Below are positions 24,665-32,138 of a stretch of 32,138 bases of DNA, in pieces (the first letter of the stretch is position 1; every line of letters begins with the position of its first letter). This DNA is from CAWUKT01 sp963923035 (GTDB taxonomy: Bacteria; Bacteroidota; Bacteroidia; J057; JADKCL01): NCBI GenBank assembly GCA_963923035.1, contig CAWUKT010000080.1, forward strand, positions 1-32,138. The letters are read 5' to 3'. Position numbers and translations under genes: made by a program. The notes below the pieces were generated by a model that was given only the letters and a program-made list of their open reading frames with translations, was not told the origin of the DNA and ran no database searches.

Positions 24665-26260
24665 ATGCAAAACCAAACGATGATAGAAAGGGTCACGGTG
24701 CTCGGAGAATTGAAGCCGGGATTTGGCGACATTCTCAGCTCACCGGCCCTGGATTTTTTGGCTGCCCTCCACCAAAAATTCAATTCCCGCCGCCTCGAAC
24801 TCCTTGCCCGACGCGAATCCACCCAGGCCCGGCTCGACGCCGGTGAACTGCCTACGTTCCTCGAAGACACCGCTGAAATCCGCGTCGCGGATTGGAAAGT
24901 GGCTCCGACCCCGCCCGACCTGCTGGATCGGCGGGTGGAAATCACCGGTCCGGTGGACCGCAAAATGGTCATCAATGCCCTGAACTCCGGTGCCAAAGTC
25001 TTCATGGCGGACTTTGAAGACAGCAATACCCCCAACTGGGACAATACGATCCAGGGCCAGATCAACCTCCGCGATGCCATCGCGGGCACCATCGAGTTCA
25101 CGCATCCCGTGAATGGAAAGTACTATACCCTCAAGGAAAACACGGCCACCCTCATGGTCCGACCCCGAGGCTGGCACCTCGAAGAGAAGCACCTCCGGTT
25201 CCGCGGCGAGCGGATGAGCGGAAGCCTGGTCGACTTCGGCCTTTATTTCTTCCACAACGCCACCCGACTCCTCGCCAACGGCAGCGGCCCCTATTTCTAC
25301 CTCCCCAAACTGGAGAGCCACCTCGAGGCCCGCCTCTGGAACGATGTCTTTGTTTTCGCCCAAGACTACCTCCAAATCCACCAGGGCACCATCAAGGCGA
25401 CGGTATTGGTCGAGACCATCCTGGCCAGTTTCGAATTGCACGAAATCCTCTACGAACTGCGGGCCCATTCTGCGGGGCTCAACTGCGGGCGTTGGGACTA
25501 TATTTTTTCCTACATCAAAAAGCTCCGCAATGTCCCCGGCTACGTCCTTCCAAACCGCGCCCAGGTCGGCATGGCGACGCCCTTCATGGAGGCCTACTCG
25601 AAATTGGTGATCCAGACTTGTCACCGACGGGGCGTACACGCCATGGGCGGCATGGCGGCTCAGATTCCGATCAAAAACAATCCGGAAAAGAATGAAGCGG
25701 CCTTGGAAAAGGTACGCAACGATAAACTCAGAGAAGTGCAAAATGGCCACGATGGCACTTGGGTGGCCCATCCAGCCCTTGTGCCCGTGGCCATGGAAAT
25801 CTTCGACGCCCACATGCCGGGTCCCAATCAGGTCCACAAACAGTTGGACGACTTGTCGATCACCGCGGAAGACCTGGTGGAGGTTCCCGAGGGCACCATC
25901 ACCGAAGAAGGCCTGCGCCTGAACATCAATGTGGGCATTCTGTACCTGGAGAGTTGGTTGCGGGGAAATGGTGCGGCGGCCATTTACAACCTGATGGAAG
26001 ATGCAGCTACGGCCGAAATCAGCCGGACCCAGATCTGGCAGTGGATTTTCAACGGCTCCCAACTGGAGGACGGACGCACCATTACCTATGAATTGTACCG
26101 GGAAATGTTGCCGCTGGAATTGGAAAAAATTGAGGCCTACGTGGGGACCGACCGGTTCCAGGGCGGCCAATTCCAACGGGCGATCGAGATTTTCGATACC
26201 CTGGTCCGCAACCAAGACTTTGTGGAATTCCTCACCTTGCCGGCTTACGAAATCATATAA
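24665..26260 (+). CDS. aceB: Malate synthase (A type)
   Basis: A 531-aa enzyme that condenses glyoxylate with acetyl-CoA to malate, the second step of the glyoxylate shunt. The length matches malate synthase A (about 530 aa), not the 720-aa G type. Signature regions are VFMADFEDSNTPNW (near 112), MVRPRGWHLEEKH (with Arg168), the IKATVLVETILASFELHEI block with the acidic metal ligands (250-260), GLNCGRWDYIFSYIK (Asp278), and a late YNLMEDAATAEISRTQIWQW with the probable catalytic Asp. It is the first gene of a shunt pair and is divergent from the ScfR-type regulator, whose operator lies about 40 bp before the start. Confidence 0.97.
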   Translation: MQNQTMIERVTVLGELKPGFGDILSSPALDFLAALHQKFNSRRLELLARRESTQARLDAGELPTFLEDTAEIRVADWKVAPTPPDLLDRRVEITGPVDRKMVINALNSGAKVFMADFEDSNTPNWDNTIQGQINLRDAIAGTIEFTHPVNGKYYTLKENTATLMVRPRGWHLEEKHLRFRGERMSGSLVDFGLYFFHNATRLLANGSGPYFYLPKLESHLEARLWNDVFVFAQDYLQIHQGTIKATVLVETILASFELHEILYELRAHSAGLNCGRWDYIFSYIKKLRNVPGYVLPNRAQVGMATPFMEAYSKLVIQTCHRRGVHAMGGMAAQIPIKNNPEKNEAALEKVRNDKLREVQNGHDGTWVAHPALVPVAMEIFDAHMPGPNQVHKQLDDLSITAEDLVEVPEGTITEEGLRLNINVGILYLESWLRGNGAAAIYNLMEDAATAEISRTQIWQWIFNGSQLEDGRTITYELYREMLPLELEKIEAYVGTDRFQGGQFQRAIEIFDTLVRNQDFVEFLTLPAYEII

Positions 26261-26345
26261 CAAAAAAATTCCCCTTCCCAGGGCATTTGGCGATGACTGA
26301 AAAGGGGATGAATTCAACGCATTATTGAACTCGAATTTTAAAGAA

Positions 26346-27617
26346 ATGAAAGAAAACAGAATTATTCAACTGGAACAGGAGTGGCTGACCAATCCCCGCT
26401 GGGCAAATGTCCAGCGCCCCTACCAAGCCAGCGAGGTGATCAAACTTCGCGGATCAGTTGACATCGAATATACCCTGGCCCGCCAGGGAGCCGAAAAGCT
26501 GTGGCACCGGCTCACCACGCAGTCCTTCACGGCTGGCCTCGGCGCCCTGACCGGCAACCAGGCCGTCCAGGAAGTCCAGGCGGGCCTCGAAGCCATTTAC
26601 CTCAGCGGCTGGCAAGTCGCCGCCGACGCCAACCTGGCCGGCGAAATGTACCCGGATCAATCCCTCTATCCCGCCAACTCGGTGCCTTCCGTGGTCAAGC
26701 GGATCAACAATGCGCTCTTGCGCCGCGACCAAATCCAATCGGTCAGCGGGGAAAGCAATATCGACTGGATGGTGCCGATCGTCGCCGATGCCGAGGCCGG
26801 CTTTGGCGGCAACCTCAATGCCTTCGAATTGATGAAGGCCCTGATCGAGGCCGGCGCTGCCGGCGCTCACTTTGAAGACCAATTGTCTTCGGCCAAGAAG
26901 TGTGGCCACCTGGGCGGCAAAGTCCTGGTTCCCACGCAAGAAGCCATCAACAAGCTCGTGGCGGCCCGTCTGGCAGCGGACGTCATGAACGTTCCCACCA
27001 TCGTCATTGCCCGGACCGACGCTGAGGCTGCGAACCTGCTCACTTCGGACATCGATCCCCGCGACCGGAAATTCATCCAGGGTGAACGCACGGCGGAAGG
27101 CTTCTACAAAGTGAACAATGGCATGGAACAAGGCATCAACCGGGGCCTCGCCTACGCGCCCTACGCCGACCTCGTGTGGATGGAAACGTCCCACCCGGAC
27201 CTCGGCCAGGCCCGTGAATTTGCCCAGGCCATCCACGAAAAATACCCTGGCAAGATGTTGGCCTACAATTGCTCTCCGTCCTTCAATTGGGCCATGCACA
27301 TGAACGAGCGGGAACTCCTGACCTTCCGCGAGGAACTCGGCGCCCTTGGCTACCGCTTCCAGTTCATCACCCTCGCCGGCTTCCACGCCCTGAATACCTC
27401 CATGTTCGAGTTGTCCCTCGCGTACAAAAAGCGGGGAATGGCTGGTTACAGCGAGTTGCAGGAGCGGGAATTTGGCCTCCAGGCCGCTGGCTTCAAGGCC
27501 GTCAAGCACCAGACCTTCGTCGGGACCCAGTACTTTGACATGGTTCAAAATACGGTCCAGCAAGGTGCCGCATCCACCGTGGCCATGGTGGGCAGCACCG
27601 AAGAAGCCCAATTCTGA
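26346..27617 (+). CDS. aceA: Isocitrate lyase
   Basis: A 423-aa enzyme that splits isocitrate into succinate and glyoxylate, bypassing the two decarboxylation steps of the citric acid cycle. The catalytic loop KKCGH is at 184-188 (Cys186), with the substrate- and metal-binding blocks VADAEAGFGG, HFEDQLSSAKKCGHLGGKVL, IVIARTDAEAANLL and YNCSPSFNW in order. An in-frame TTG upstream would add 7 codons; the ATG at 26346 gives the more typical opening. The gap after aceB is 85 nt, with a loose CCCCTT/AAGGGG hairpin but no T run, so both genes are probably on one mRNA. A terminator follows. Confidence 0.97.
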   Translation: MKENRIIQLEQEWLTNPRWANVQRPYQASEVIKLRGSVDIEYTLARQGAEKLWHRLTTQSFTAGLGALTGNQAVQEVQAGLEAIYLSGWQVAADANLAGEMYPDQSLYPANSVPSVVKRINNALLRRDQIQSVSGESNIDWMVPIVADAEAGFGGNLNAFELMKALIEAGAAGAHFEDQLSSAKKCGHLGGKVLVPTQEAINKLVAARLAADVMNVPTIVIARTDAEAANLLTSDIDPRDRKFIQGERTAEGFYKVNNGMEQGINRGLAYAPYADLVWMETSHPDLGQAREFAQAIHEKYPGKMLAYNCSPSFNWAMHMNERELLTFREELGALGYRFQFITLAGFHALNTSMFELSLAYKKRGMAGYSELQEREFGLQAAGFKAVKHQTFVGTQYFDMVQNTVQQGAASTVAMVGSTEEAQF

Positions 27618-27650
27618 TTACCTACCTACCCAATATTTTTCAGCCATGCA

Positions 27651-27686
27651 AAGAGGTTCTCCCGGTCGGAGGCCTCTTTTTTCTTT
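27651..27686 (+). terminator. Terminator after aceA
   Basis: AAGAGG (27651-27656) and CCTCTT (27673-27678) form the outer stem, with CTCC/GGAG pairing inside, followed by a T-rich run (TTTTTTCTTTT). It ends the aceB-aceA transcript. Confidence 0.85.
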
Positions 27687-27747
27687 TGCCAATTCTAAAA
27701 AGTTTGTGCTCCTGCTCCTTGAAAGCGGCTTGGGATTGAGGGCAATG

Positions 27748-27779
27748 GTTGAAAAAAAGGGGCAGACCGGCTATTATTG
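27748..27779 (+). promoter_or_regulatory. Candidate promoter of the thioredoxin-like gene
   Basis: GTTG (27748-27751), a 20-nt spacer and TATTATTG (27772-27779) match the phylum consensus with one mismatch in the -7 octamer. The leader before the ATG at 27793 would be about 8 nt. Confidence 0.4.
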
Positions 27780-27792
27780 TAGAGACGGATCA

Positions 27793-29196
27793 ATGATTAT
27801 GAGAAACGTACTGATTGTTTGCTTACTGCTCATGAGTGGGGGCCTGATGGCCCAGGGGGGAACGAATATAACCTTTGAAATCCAGGGCCTGCCTACGGGT
27901 TGGTGCCGGATCATTGGGATGGTGGGGGACCAAAATTATTTGTCGGATACCATTCTCGCGGAGAATGGCGTCGCCAAATTGGAGCGCGAAGAGGCCCTCG
28001 GAGGCGGACTGTACTATTTTGTCTTCCCCGACAAGCGGACCTTCATCCAGTTTCTCGCCGACAAGGACCAGGACTTCACCCTCCGCGCCAACCGCAACGA
28101 CCTGATTGGTTCGGTGGAAGTTGAAGGGTCCGTGGACAATGAGCTGTTTACGTTCAACCAGAAATGGGAACGCACCTGGCGGATGCGCTTTGATTCCACC
28201 GACCGGGCCCTGAAAGCCCTTCCGGCCAGCGATATGAACCGGCCCTTTCTCACGCGCAAGCGGGACAAACTCCTCGCGGAACGGACCGAACACCTCGCTT
28301 CCTTCGAAAAAGATCATCCCGAATCATTTTTTACCGTCTTCAAATCCTCCGGTCAAAATCCCGAGCTGACCTACCCCAAGAAAGCCAGCGGCCAATTGGA
28401 TACCCTGGCCCAGCTGATGGCCTACCGGAATGCCTATTTTGACAACCTGGACTTTGCCGACCGTCGTTTGCTCCGCACTCCGGTCGTCTTCAACAAGTTG
28501 AAGAACTACGTCGAACAATTGACTCCCCAGCGCCCCGATTCCATCATCAAATACGTCGATCCCATCGTAGAGCAGTCCCTGGCCGATGAAGAAGTCTTCA
28601 AATTCATCGTGAATTGGCTGGCGATCAAGTACGAGAAGCCCAAAATCATGGGCGGCGAAAAAGTCCTCGTCCACCTCGTCGACAAATACTTTACCGACGA
28701 GCGGGCCTTCTGGTACAAGGACAGCCCCGATGAACTGAAGAAAATCCGCCGCAAGGTCGACGATATGCGGGTGAGTATGCTGGGCATGAAGGGAGAGGAT
28801 TTGCGCTGTAAAAATGTCAATGGAGAATACGAAAGCATCTACGGCCTGAATTCACCGCTGACCGTCGTGTACATTTACTCCTATACCTGCTCCCACTGCA
28901 AGGAACGGACGCCGGTGTTGGTGGATTTGATGAAGGAATGGAAGGCCAAAGGCGTGGAAGTTTATGCCCTCTGCAATGATCCGGAAGTCGATAAGTGGAA
29001 GGAATTCGTGGAGAAATACAAGATGCAGGACTTTCACAATGTCATCGATCCCAATTACGAGAGTCGCTACTACAAGAAGTACCACATCGACATTACGCCC
29101 GAGGCGTACGTCCTGGATGCGAACCATACCATCATCGCCAAGGACTTGCACCCCAATCAGCTTCCCCCGGTCTTCGAAAAGGCATTGCGGAAGTAA
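27793..29196 (+). CDS. Exported thioredoxin/TlpA-like protein with N-terminal DUF4369-like domain
   Basis: A 467-aa protein with a signal peptide (MIMRNVLIVCLLLMSGGLMAQ). The N-terminal beta domain (about 25-110) is in the style of DUF4369 (ITFEIQGLPTGWCRIIGMV ... FIQFLADKDQDFTLRAN). A helical middle part (about 120-325) resembles DUF5106. The C-terminal thioredoxin fold has its redox pair at Cys366 and Cys369 (CSHC) and the cis-Pro region ITPEAYVLD. This architecture is common in Bacteroidota as a periplasmic or lipid-anchored thiol-disulfide oxidoreductase; the substrate is unknown. Its Ser-His dipeptide differs from the Gly-Pro of the other thioredoxin gene at 19159, so the two are likely not redundant. 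The reading frame is open far upstream, but the signal peptide and promoter fix the start. Its stop abuts that of moaA. Confidence 0.9.
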   Translation: MIMRNVLIVCLLLMSGGLMAQGGTNITFEIQGLPTGWCRIIGMVGDQNYLSDTILAENGVAKLEREEALGGGLYYFVFPDKRTFIQFLADKDQDFTLRANRNDLIGSVEVEGSVDNELFTFNQKWERTWRMRFDSTDRALKALPASDMNRPFLTRKRDKLLAERTEHLASFEKDHPESFFTVFKSSGQNPELTYPKKASGQLDTLAQLMAYRNAYFDNLDFADRRLLRTPVVFNKLKNYVEQLTPQRPDSIIKYVDPIVEQSLADEEVFKFIVNWLAIKYEKPKIMGGEKVLVHLVDKYFTDERAFWYKDSPDELKKIRRKVDDMRVSMLGMKGEDLRCKNVNGEYESIYGLNSPLTVVYIYSYTCSHCKERTPVLVDLMKEWKAKGVEVYALCNDPEVDKWKEFVEKYKMQDFHNVIDPNYESRYYKKYHIDITPEAYVLDANHTIIAKDLHPNQLPPVFEKALRK

Positions 29197-30180
29197 TCAG
29201 CCCCCAATTTTGACCATGGCCCGCTGCGAGATTTCGGACTGGATGCGTTCCTCGTCCTGAAACTCGGGCAACCCGCCCAGGCGGGCGTGCTTGTTGTGGA
29301 TCGCCTCCACGATCAGGGGTCGAATGTCCTCCCCCTGCCGGTACGGCGTCAACAAATCGGTTTCGGACCGCGAAAAGAGGCAATTGCGGAGCTTGCCTTC
29401 CGCCGTGAGGCGGATGCGGTTGCAGGAACTGCAAAAGGCTTCAGTAATGGTGCTGATCACCGCGAAAGTACCCGCGTGGCCGCGGGCCTGGTAGGCTTTG
29501 GCCGTGCTGTTGGGCCCGTCCTTCAATTTTTCGACCTCGAATTCCTCTTCAATCATCCCCAACATCTCCTGGTGCCCCACCACGAGGTCCCATTTCCACG
29601 CGTTCCCATCGAAGGGCATGAACTCAATGAAGCGGATATGCACCGGCAAGTCCCTGGTCCAGCGCACAAAGTCCACCAATTCGTCCTCGTTCTGTCCCCG
29701 CATCACCACTGCATTCACCTTGACCCGGAAGCCCTCGTCGAGGGCCCGCAGGATATTCCGGTGGACCACCTCAAATTGGTCCCGGCGGGTCATCACCCGG
29801 AAGCGCTCCCGTTGGAGGGTATCCAGGCTGATGTTGAGCGAGGTCAAGCCAATTCGCTTGAGGCGCTCAAAGTGGTCGGCCAGAAGAATCGCATTGGTGG
29901 TCATGCCCAAGCGGACATTCAATTGCCCCAGGTCATCCAAAATCGCCCCTGCATCTTGCCGCAGCAGCGGCTCTCCCCCTGTGATCCGGATTTTTTTCAC
30001 TCCCAATTCCTCCACAAACAAACGCGCAAATGCCTGAATCTCCTCCCGCGTCATCAGGTGAGACTGGGGAAGGAAGCGGATATTTTCCGGCATACAATAG
30101 GTACAACGGAGGTTGCACTTGTCTACCAGAGAAATGCGCAGGTAATCGTGGCGGCGTCCGAATTGGTCGGTGAGCGGCAT
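29197..30180 (-). CDS. moaA: GTP 3',8-cyclase (molybdenum cofactor biosynthesis)
   Basis: A 327-aa radical SAM enzyme that converts GTP to (8S)-3',8-cyclo-GTP, the first step of molybdopterin synthesis. The N-terminal cluster is ligated by Cys22, Cys26 and Cys29 (CNLRCTYC). The C-terminal second cluster is Cys250, Cys253 and Cys267 (CSSC...NC), which binds GTP. The protein ends in the Gly-Gly dipeptide that is essential in MoaA. GGEPLLR and SLDTLQ are also typical. Fifty upstream codons are open but do not resemble the family; MPLTDQFGRRHDYLRIS is the normal start. The rest of the Mo-cofactor pathway is not in this window. A -7-like TATCTTTA (30192-30185) ends 4 nt before the ATG. Confidence 0.97.
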   Translation of the reverse strand: MPLTDQFGRRHDYLRISLVDKCNLRCTYCMPENIRFLPQSHLMTREEIQAFARLFVEELGVKKIRITGGEPLLRQDAGAILDDLGQLNVRLGMTTNAILLADHFERLKRIGLTSLNISLDTLQRERFRVMTRRDQFEVVHRNILRALDEGFRVKVNAVVMRGQNEDELVDFVRWTRDLPVHIRFIEFMPFDGNAWKWDLVVGHQEMLGMIEEEFEVEKLKDGPNSTAKAYQARGHAGTFAVISTITEAFCSSCNRIRLTAEGKLRNCLFSRSETDLLTPYRQGEDIRPLIVEAIHNKHARLGGLPEFQDEERIQSEISQRAMVKIGG

Positions 30181-30259
30181 ACAGTAAAGATATGGGAAAT
30201 GGGGGAATGAGCAGCAGAATTCATGGGGTGGAAATGGCCCAATTCGGTGTAATTGGGTA

Positions 30260-30290
30260 TTGTGATTGGCCGGGCTCGGTGGTATTTTAA
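30260..30290 (+). promoter_or_regulatory. Candidate promoter of the S74/T9SS gene
   Basis: TTG (30260-30262), a 20-nt spacer and TATTTTAA (30283-30290) partly match the consensus. The mRNA leader would be about 55 nt. The 169-bp gap is shared with the divergent moaA. Confidence 0.35.
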
Positions 30291-30349
30291 CAATAATCTG
30301 CTTGTCGTCCATCAGCTCTTCTTCTTTCATTTCCTAATTCAATCCAACC

Positions 30350-31975
30350 ATGAAAAGTATTCAAACACTTTATCGGTGGGCTTTTGTGGCCCTTCTCATC
30401 GCTTTTTTTCCCAGCCTTTCGTCGGGACAGCAAGCCGGTAAAGCCGGCGGAAACGCCCTCAATTTTATCAATACCAGTGGCTCGGGTGGCCAATTGGGGC
30501 ATTTGCAGAACGGGAATTTTGGCACCTTCAATCCGGCGGATCGCTGGATTGGCATTGGCAATCCCACCTTTCTGGGCGCGCCTTTACCCGTTTATGGCAT
30601 GCGGATCCAGGACAGCGGCCAGGCGGCCACGGTCAGCTTGAACGACAATTCCGGCGGTGCCCTCGACTTTGACCTGCAATGGGGCCCCGATGCCGATTCC
30701 AAATTCCATTTGAACTTCATCAACTCTCCGACCAGCCCCACCGGGATCACCAATATCATGACCGCGCTCCCCGACGGCCGGGTCGGCATTGGCCTTTCCA
30801 GTCCTGTCATTGGACAACTGGTTGTCCGTTCCAACCAGGCCACTGGCCCGACCTACGCCATCGTCAGCGAGAATTTCGTCGCCGCTAAACGCGGGCTGCT
30901 GGCCCAAGGCGACTATTTTGGCGCTTATCACCGCAACCGCATCGCCACCACCGGCACGCCCAATCTCAATGTGTCCCGCTACGGCTCCTACAACGATTCG
31001 CGGGTCGAAGAAAACCGCCGGAACATTGGCGCCTTCTGCGTTGGAGATGGTGCGGAGGTCAATATTGGCGTGCTTGGGCGGGCCCTCGCCGAGCTCAACG
31101 AGGACCTCGGCCTGCAATTTGATGGGAACTATGGCGTCTTCGGGGAAGCGCCAACCTCGTCCCTGAGCTTTGCGGGGTATTTTGTGGGCAATGTCAATAT
31201 CTCCGGGAGCCTTTCGTTTGGCTCTGACCGCAGATTGAAGGAAAATATTGCCGGGGAAAAAGACGCCTTGGGCACCATCATGTCCCTGCGTCCCACCACC
31301 TATACCTTCCGCACCGAGGGGCTGATGGGCCAAATGAACCTCGCCCCCGGCCAGCAACACGGATTCATTGCCCAGGAACTCGAAACAGTCCTGCCCGAAT
31401 TGGTGGGAGAAGCAAGTCAAATGGTCAACGATGAGGAAAGCCTCGATCCCGATAACCCCAATGCCAAGGCCCCGGAAATGGTGAATTTCAAGACCGTCAA
31501 TTATATCGGCCTCATTCCGATCCTGACCGCCGGCATCCAGGAGCAACAAGGCCTCATCGAATCTCAGCAAGCAGAACTCGCCGCCACCCAGGAGGTCAAC
31601 CAAAGCCTGCGGGGCGAAGTCAATGCACTCCGCAATGAATTGGCCGATCTGCGCGCGGAATTGGGCTTGGAAAATGGAAATTCGACCAAGAGCAACCGCG
31701 AAGAACTGGGGGCGGCCAATGTTTTGTTCCAAAACAATCCGAATCCCTTCTCAACGTCCACCCAAATCAAGTTCGAAATCGGTTCGCAAGCCACCTCGGC
31801 TTCGCTGTTGGTGTTTGACATGAATGGACGCCAGTTGAAGGCCTACGATGGCCTCGAACGGGGCAATGGTTCGGTGACGATCATGGGAAATGAGCTCGAG
31901 GCCGGCATGTACTTTTACAGCCTGGTGGTCGACGGCGCCGAAGTCGCCACCAAACGCATGATTTTGACCCGTTAG
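30350..31975 (+). CDS. Secreted protein with S74 intramolecular chaperone and T9SS sorting domain
   Basis: A 541-aa protein. The signal peptide is MKSIQTLYRWAFVALLIAFFPSLSSGQ. The region at about 30-285 is a Gly/Asn/Ser-rich, beta-like stalk without enzyme motifs. The S74 (endosialidase-type) chaperone begins at GSDRRLKENI. Ser292 and Lys297 have the spacing of the Ser/Lys self-cleavage dyad of phage tail spikes, and HGFIAQELETVLPELV is a further family match. A coiled coil (about 398-445) follows, as is usual for the trimerising chaperone. Unusually, a T9SS type A signal comes last, from NVLFQNNPNPFSTSTQI (about 457) to MILTR. It is likely a trimeric surface fibre or adhesin. A terminator follows 25 nt after the stop. 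Confidence 0.92.
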   Translation: MKSIQTLYRWAFVALLIAFFPSLSSGQQAGKAGGNALNFINTSGSGGQLGHLQNGNFGTFNPADRWIGIGNPTFLGAPLPVYGMRIQDSGQAATVSLNDNSGGALDFDLQWGPDADSKFHLNFINSPTSPTGITNIMTALPDGRVGIGLSSPVIGQLVVRSNQATGPTYAIVSENFVAAKRGLLAQGDYFGAYHRNRIATTGTPNLNVSRYGSYNDSRVEENRRNIGAFCVGDGAEVNIGVLGRALAELNEDLGLQFDGNYGVFGEAPTSSLSFAGYFVGNVNISGSLSFGSDRRLKENIAGEKDALGTIMSLRPTTYTFRTEGLMGQMNLAPGQQHGFIAQELETVLPELVGEASQMVNDEESLDPDNPNAKAPEMVNFKTVNYIGLIPILTAGIQEQQGLIESQQAELAATQEVNQSLRGEVNALRNELADLRAELGLENGNSTKSNREELGAANVLFQNNPNPFSTSTQIKFEIGSQATSASLLVFDMNGRQLKAYDGLERGNGSVTIMGNELEAGMYFYSLVVDGAEVATKRMILTR

Positions 31976-32000
31976 AACTTGCCTTACAACGGTTTGTTCG

Positions 32001-32032
32001 ACCCGGCCGCCCATTGGGGGCCGGGTATTTTT
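32001..32032 (+). terminator. Terminator after the S74/T9SS gene
   Basis: A perfect 8-bp stem, ACCCGGCC/GGCCGGGT (32001-32008 and 32019-32026), with a 10-nt loop is followed by ATTTTTA. Confidence 0.85.
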
Positions 32033-32067
32033 ATGGCCCGACACACTTATCTGAACACTCCCTGGCG

Positions 32068-32138
32068 CCAGAGCGCGTGACCGCGGTCCCAGAGCGCGTC
32101 ATCGCGGTGCCGGAGCGCGTGATCGCGGTCCCAGACCG
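32068..32138. repeat. 21-bp tandem repeat, cut by the window end
   Basis: Three full units (32068-32088, 32089-32109, 32110-32130) and the start of a fourth (32131-32138) differ at one to three positions. Each unit contains GAGCGCGT and a perfect or near-perfect GACCGCGGTC palindrome. Just before them is a perfect palindrome, CTGGCGCCAG (32062-32071). On the minus strand one frame stays open from the window end to a TAA at 32049-32047, giving a heptapeptide repeat of the type WDRDHAL. Whether this is the end of a real gene or an intergenic minisatellite cannot be decided here. Confidence 0.8.

Noticed and set aside
24740..26317. A 525-codon open frame antisense to malate synthase, and a similar frame antisense to the TPR gene (16485-18056)
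   Set aside because: Shadow frames of well-supported genes; no motifs, signal peptide or promoter.
26261..26345. A terminator between aceB and aceA
   Set aside because: The CCCCTT/AAGGGG stem has a 27-nt loop and no T run after it, so it should not stop transcription.
30350..31975. The S74 domain as a sign of a prophage tail-fibre locus
   Set aside because: The protein has a signal peptide and a T9SS domain, and no phage genes are nearby; it is a host surface protein.
32068..32138. A CRISPR array at the right edge
   Set aside because: The 21-bp units are directly joined without spacers, so this is a simple tandem repeat.

Overview
The window looks like chromosomal DNA from a member of the Bacteroidota, probably near the Saprospiria/Lewinella group. 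Three things point there. Two secreted proteins end in type IX secretion (T9SS) C-terminal sorting domains. Genes rarely have Shine-Dalgarno sequences. Several promoters fit the phylum's TTTG / TAnnTTTG consensus, the clearest being the one before the tRNA. The DNA is GC-rich (judged by eye at well over 50%), so long antisense shadow ORFs are common. I see no integrase, transposase, phage structural module or CRISPR array.

Layout. (1) 51-1530, minus strand: a tRNA-Pro(GGG) with its own promoter and terminator, a MerR-type regulator and an M23 peptidase. (2) 1531-1762: an AT-rich divergent gap with two perfect tandem DnaA boxes, a candidate replication origin or DnaA-controlled promoter. (3) 1763-5200, plus strand: alaS, a strong terminator, then pdxJ. 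(4) 5201-16102: an envelope and glycan block. It holds two divergent multi-pass membrane proteins (one GT-C/AftB-like) and a five-gene minus-strand unit: FAD oxidoreductase, NapH-like membrane polyferredoxin, DPM1-like GT2, cellulose-synthase-like GT2, and a GT-C/SAM-methyltransferase fusion. (5) 16503-22377, plus strand: a TPR lipoprotein-like or secreted protein, an AcpH-like protein, a secreted thioredoxin-fold protein and a T9SS cargo protein. (6) 22374-27617: a DEDDh exonuclease, an ScfR/RamB-type regulator, and malate synthase plus isocitrate lyase (the glyoxylate shunt) transcribed divergently from the regulator across a 19-bp palindrome. (7) 27793-31975: a thioredoxin-like secreted protein, moaA, and a protein joining an S74 self-cleaving chaperone to a T9SS signal. 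(8) The window ends inside a 21-bp tandem repeat.

How the parts fit. The aceB-aceA pair with the ScfR-type regulator is a self-contained acetate/fatty-acid carbon module. The GT2, GT2, GT-C/MT series looks like a polyprenyl-phosphate sugar supply coupled to polymer synthesis and membrane-side glycosylation. Why a redox pair leads the same unit is unclear. The rest is housekeeping or secreted protein.

Most notable: the tandem DnaA boxes; the S74-before-T9SS domain order; the GT-C/methyltransferase fusion in a redox-led glycan operon; the palindrome in the aceB/scfR divergon; the very tight convergent gene ends; and a set of -7-like elements placed 1-4 nt before start codons, which suggests leaderless mRNAs.
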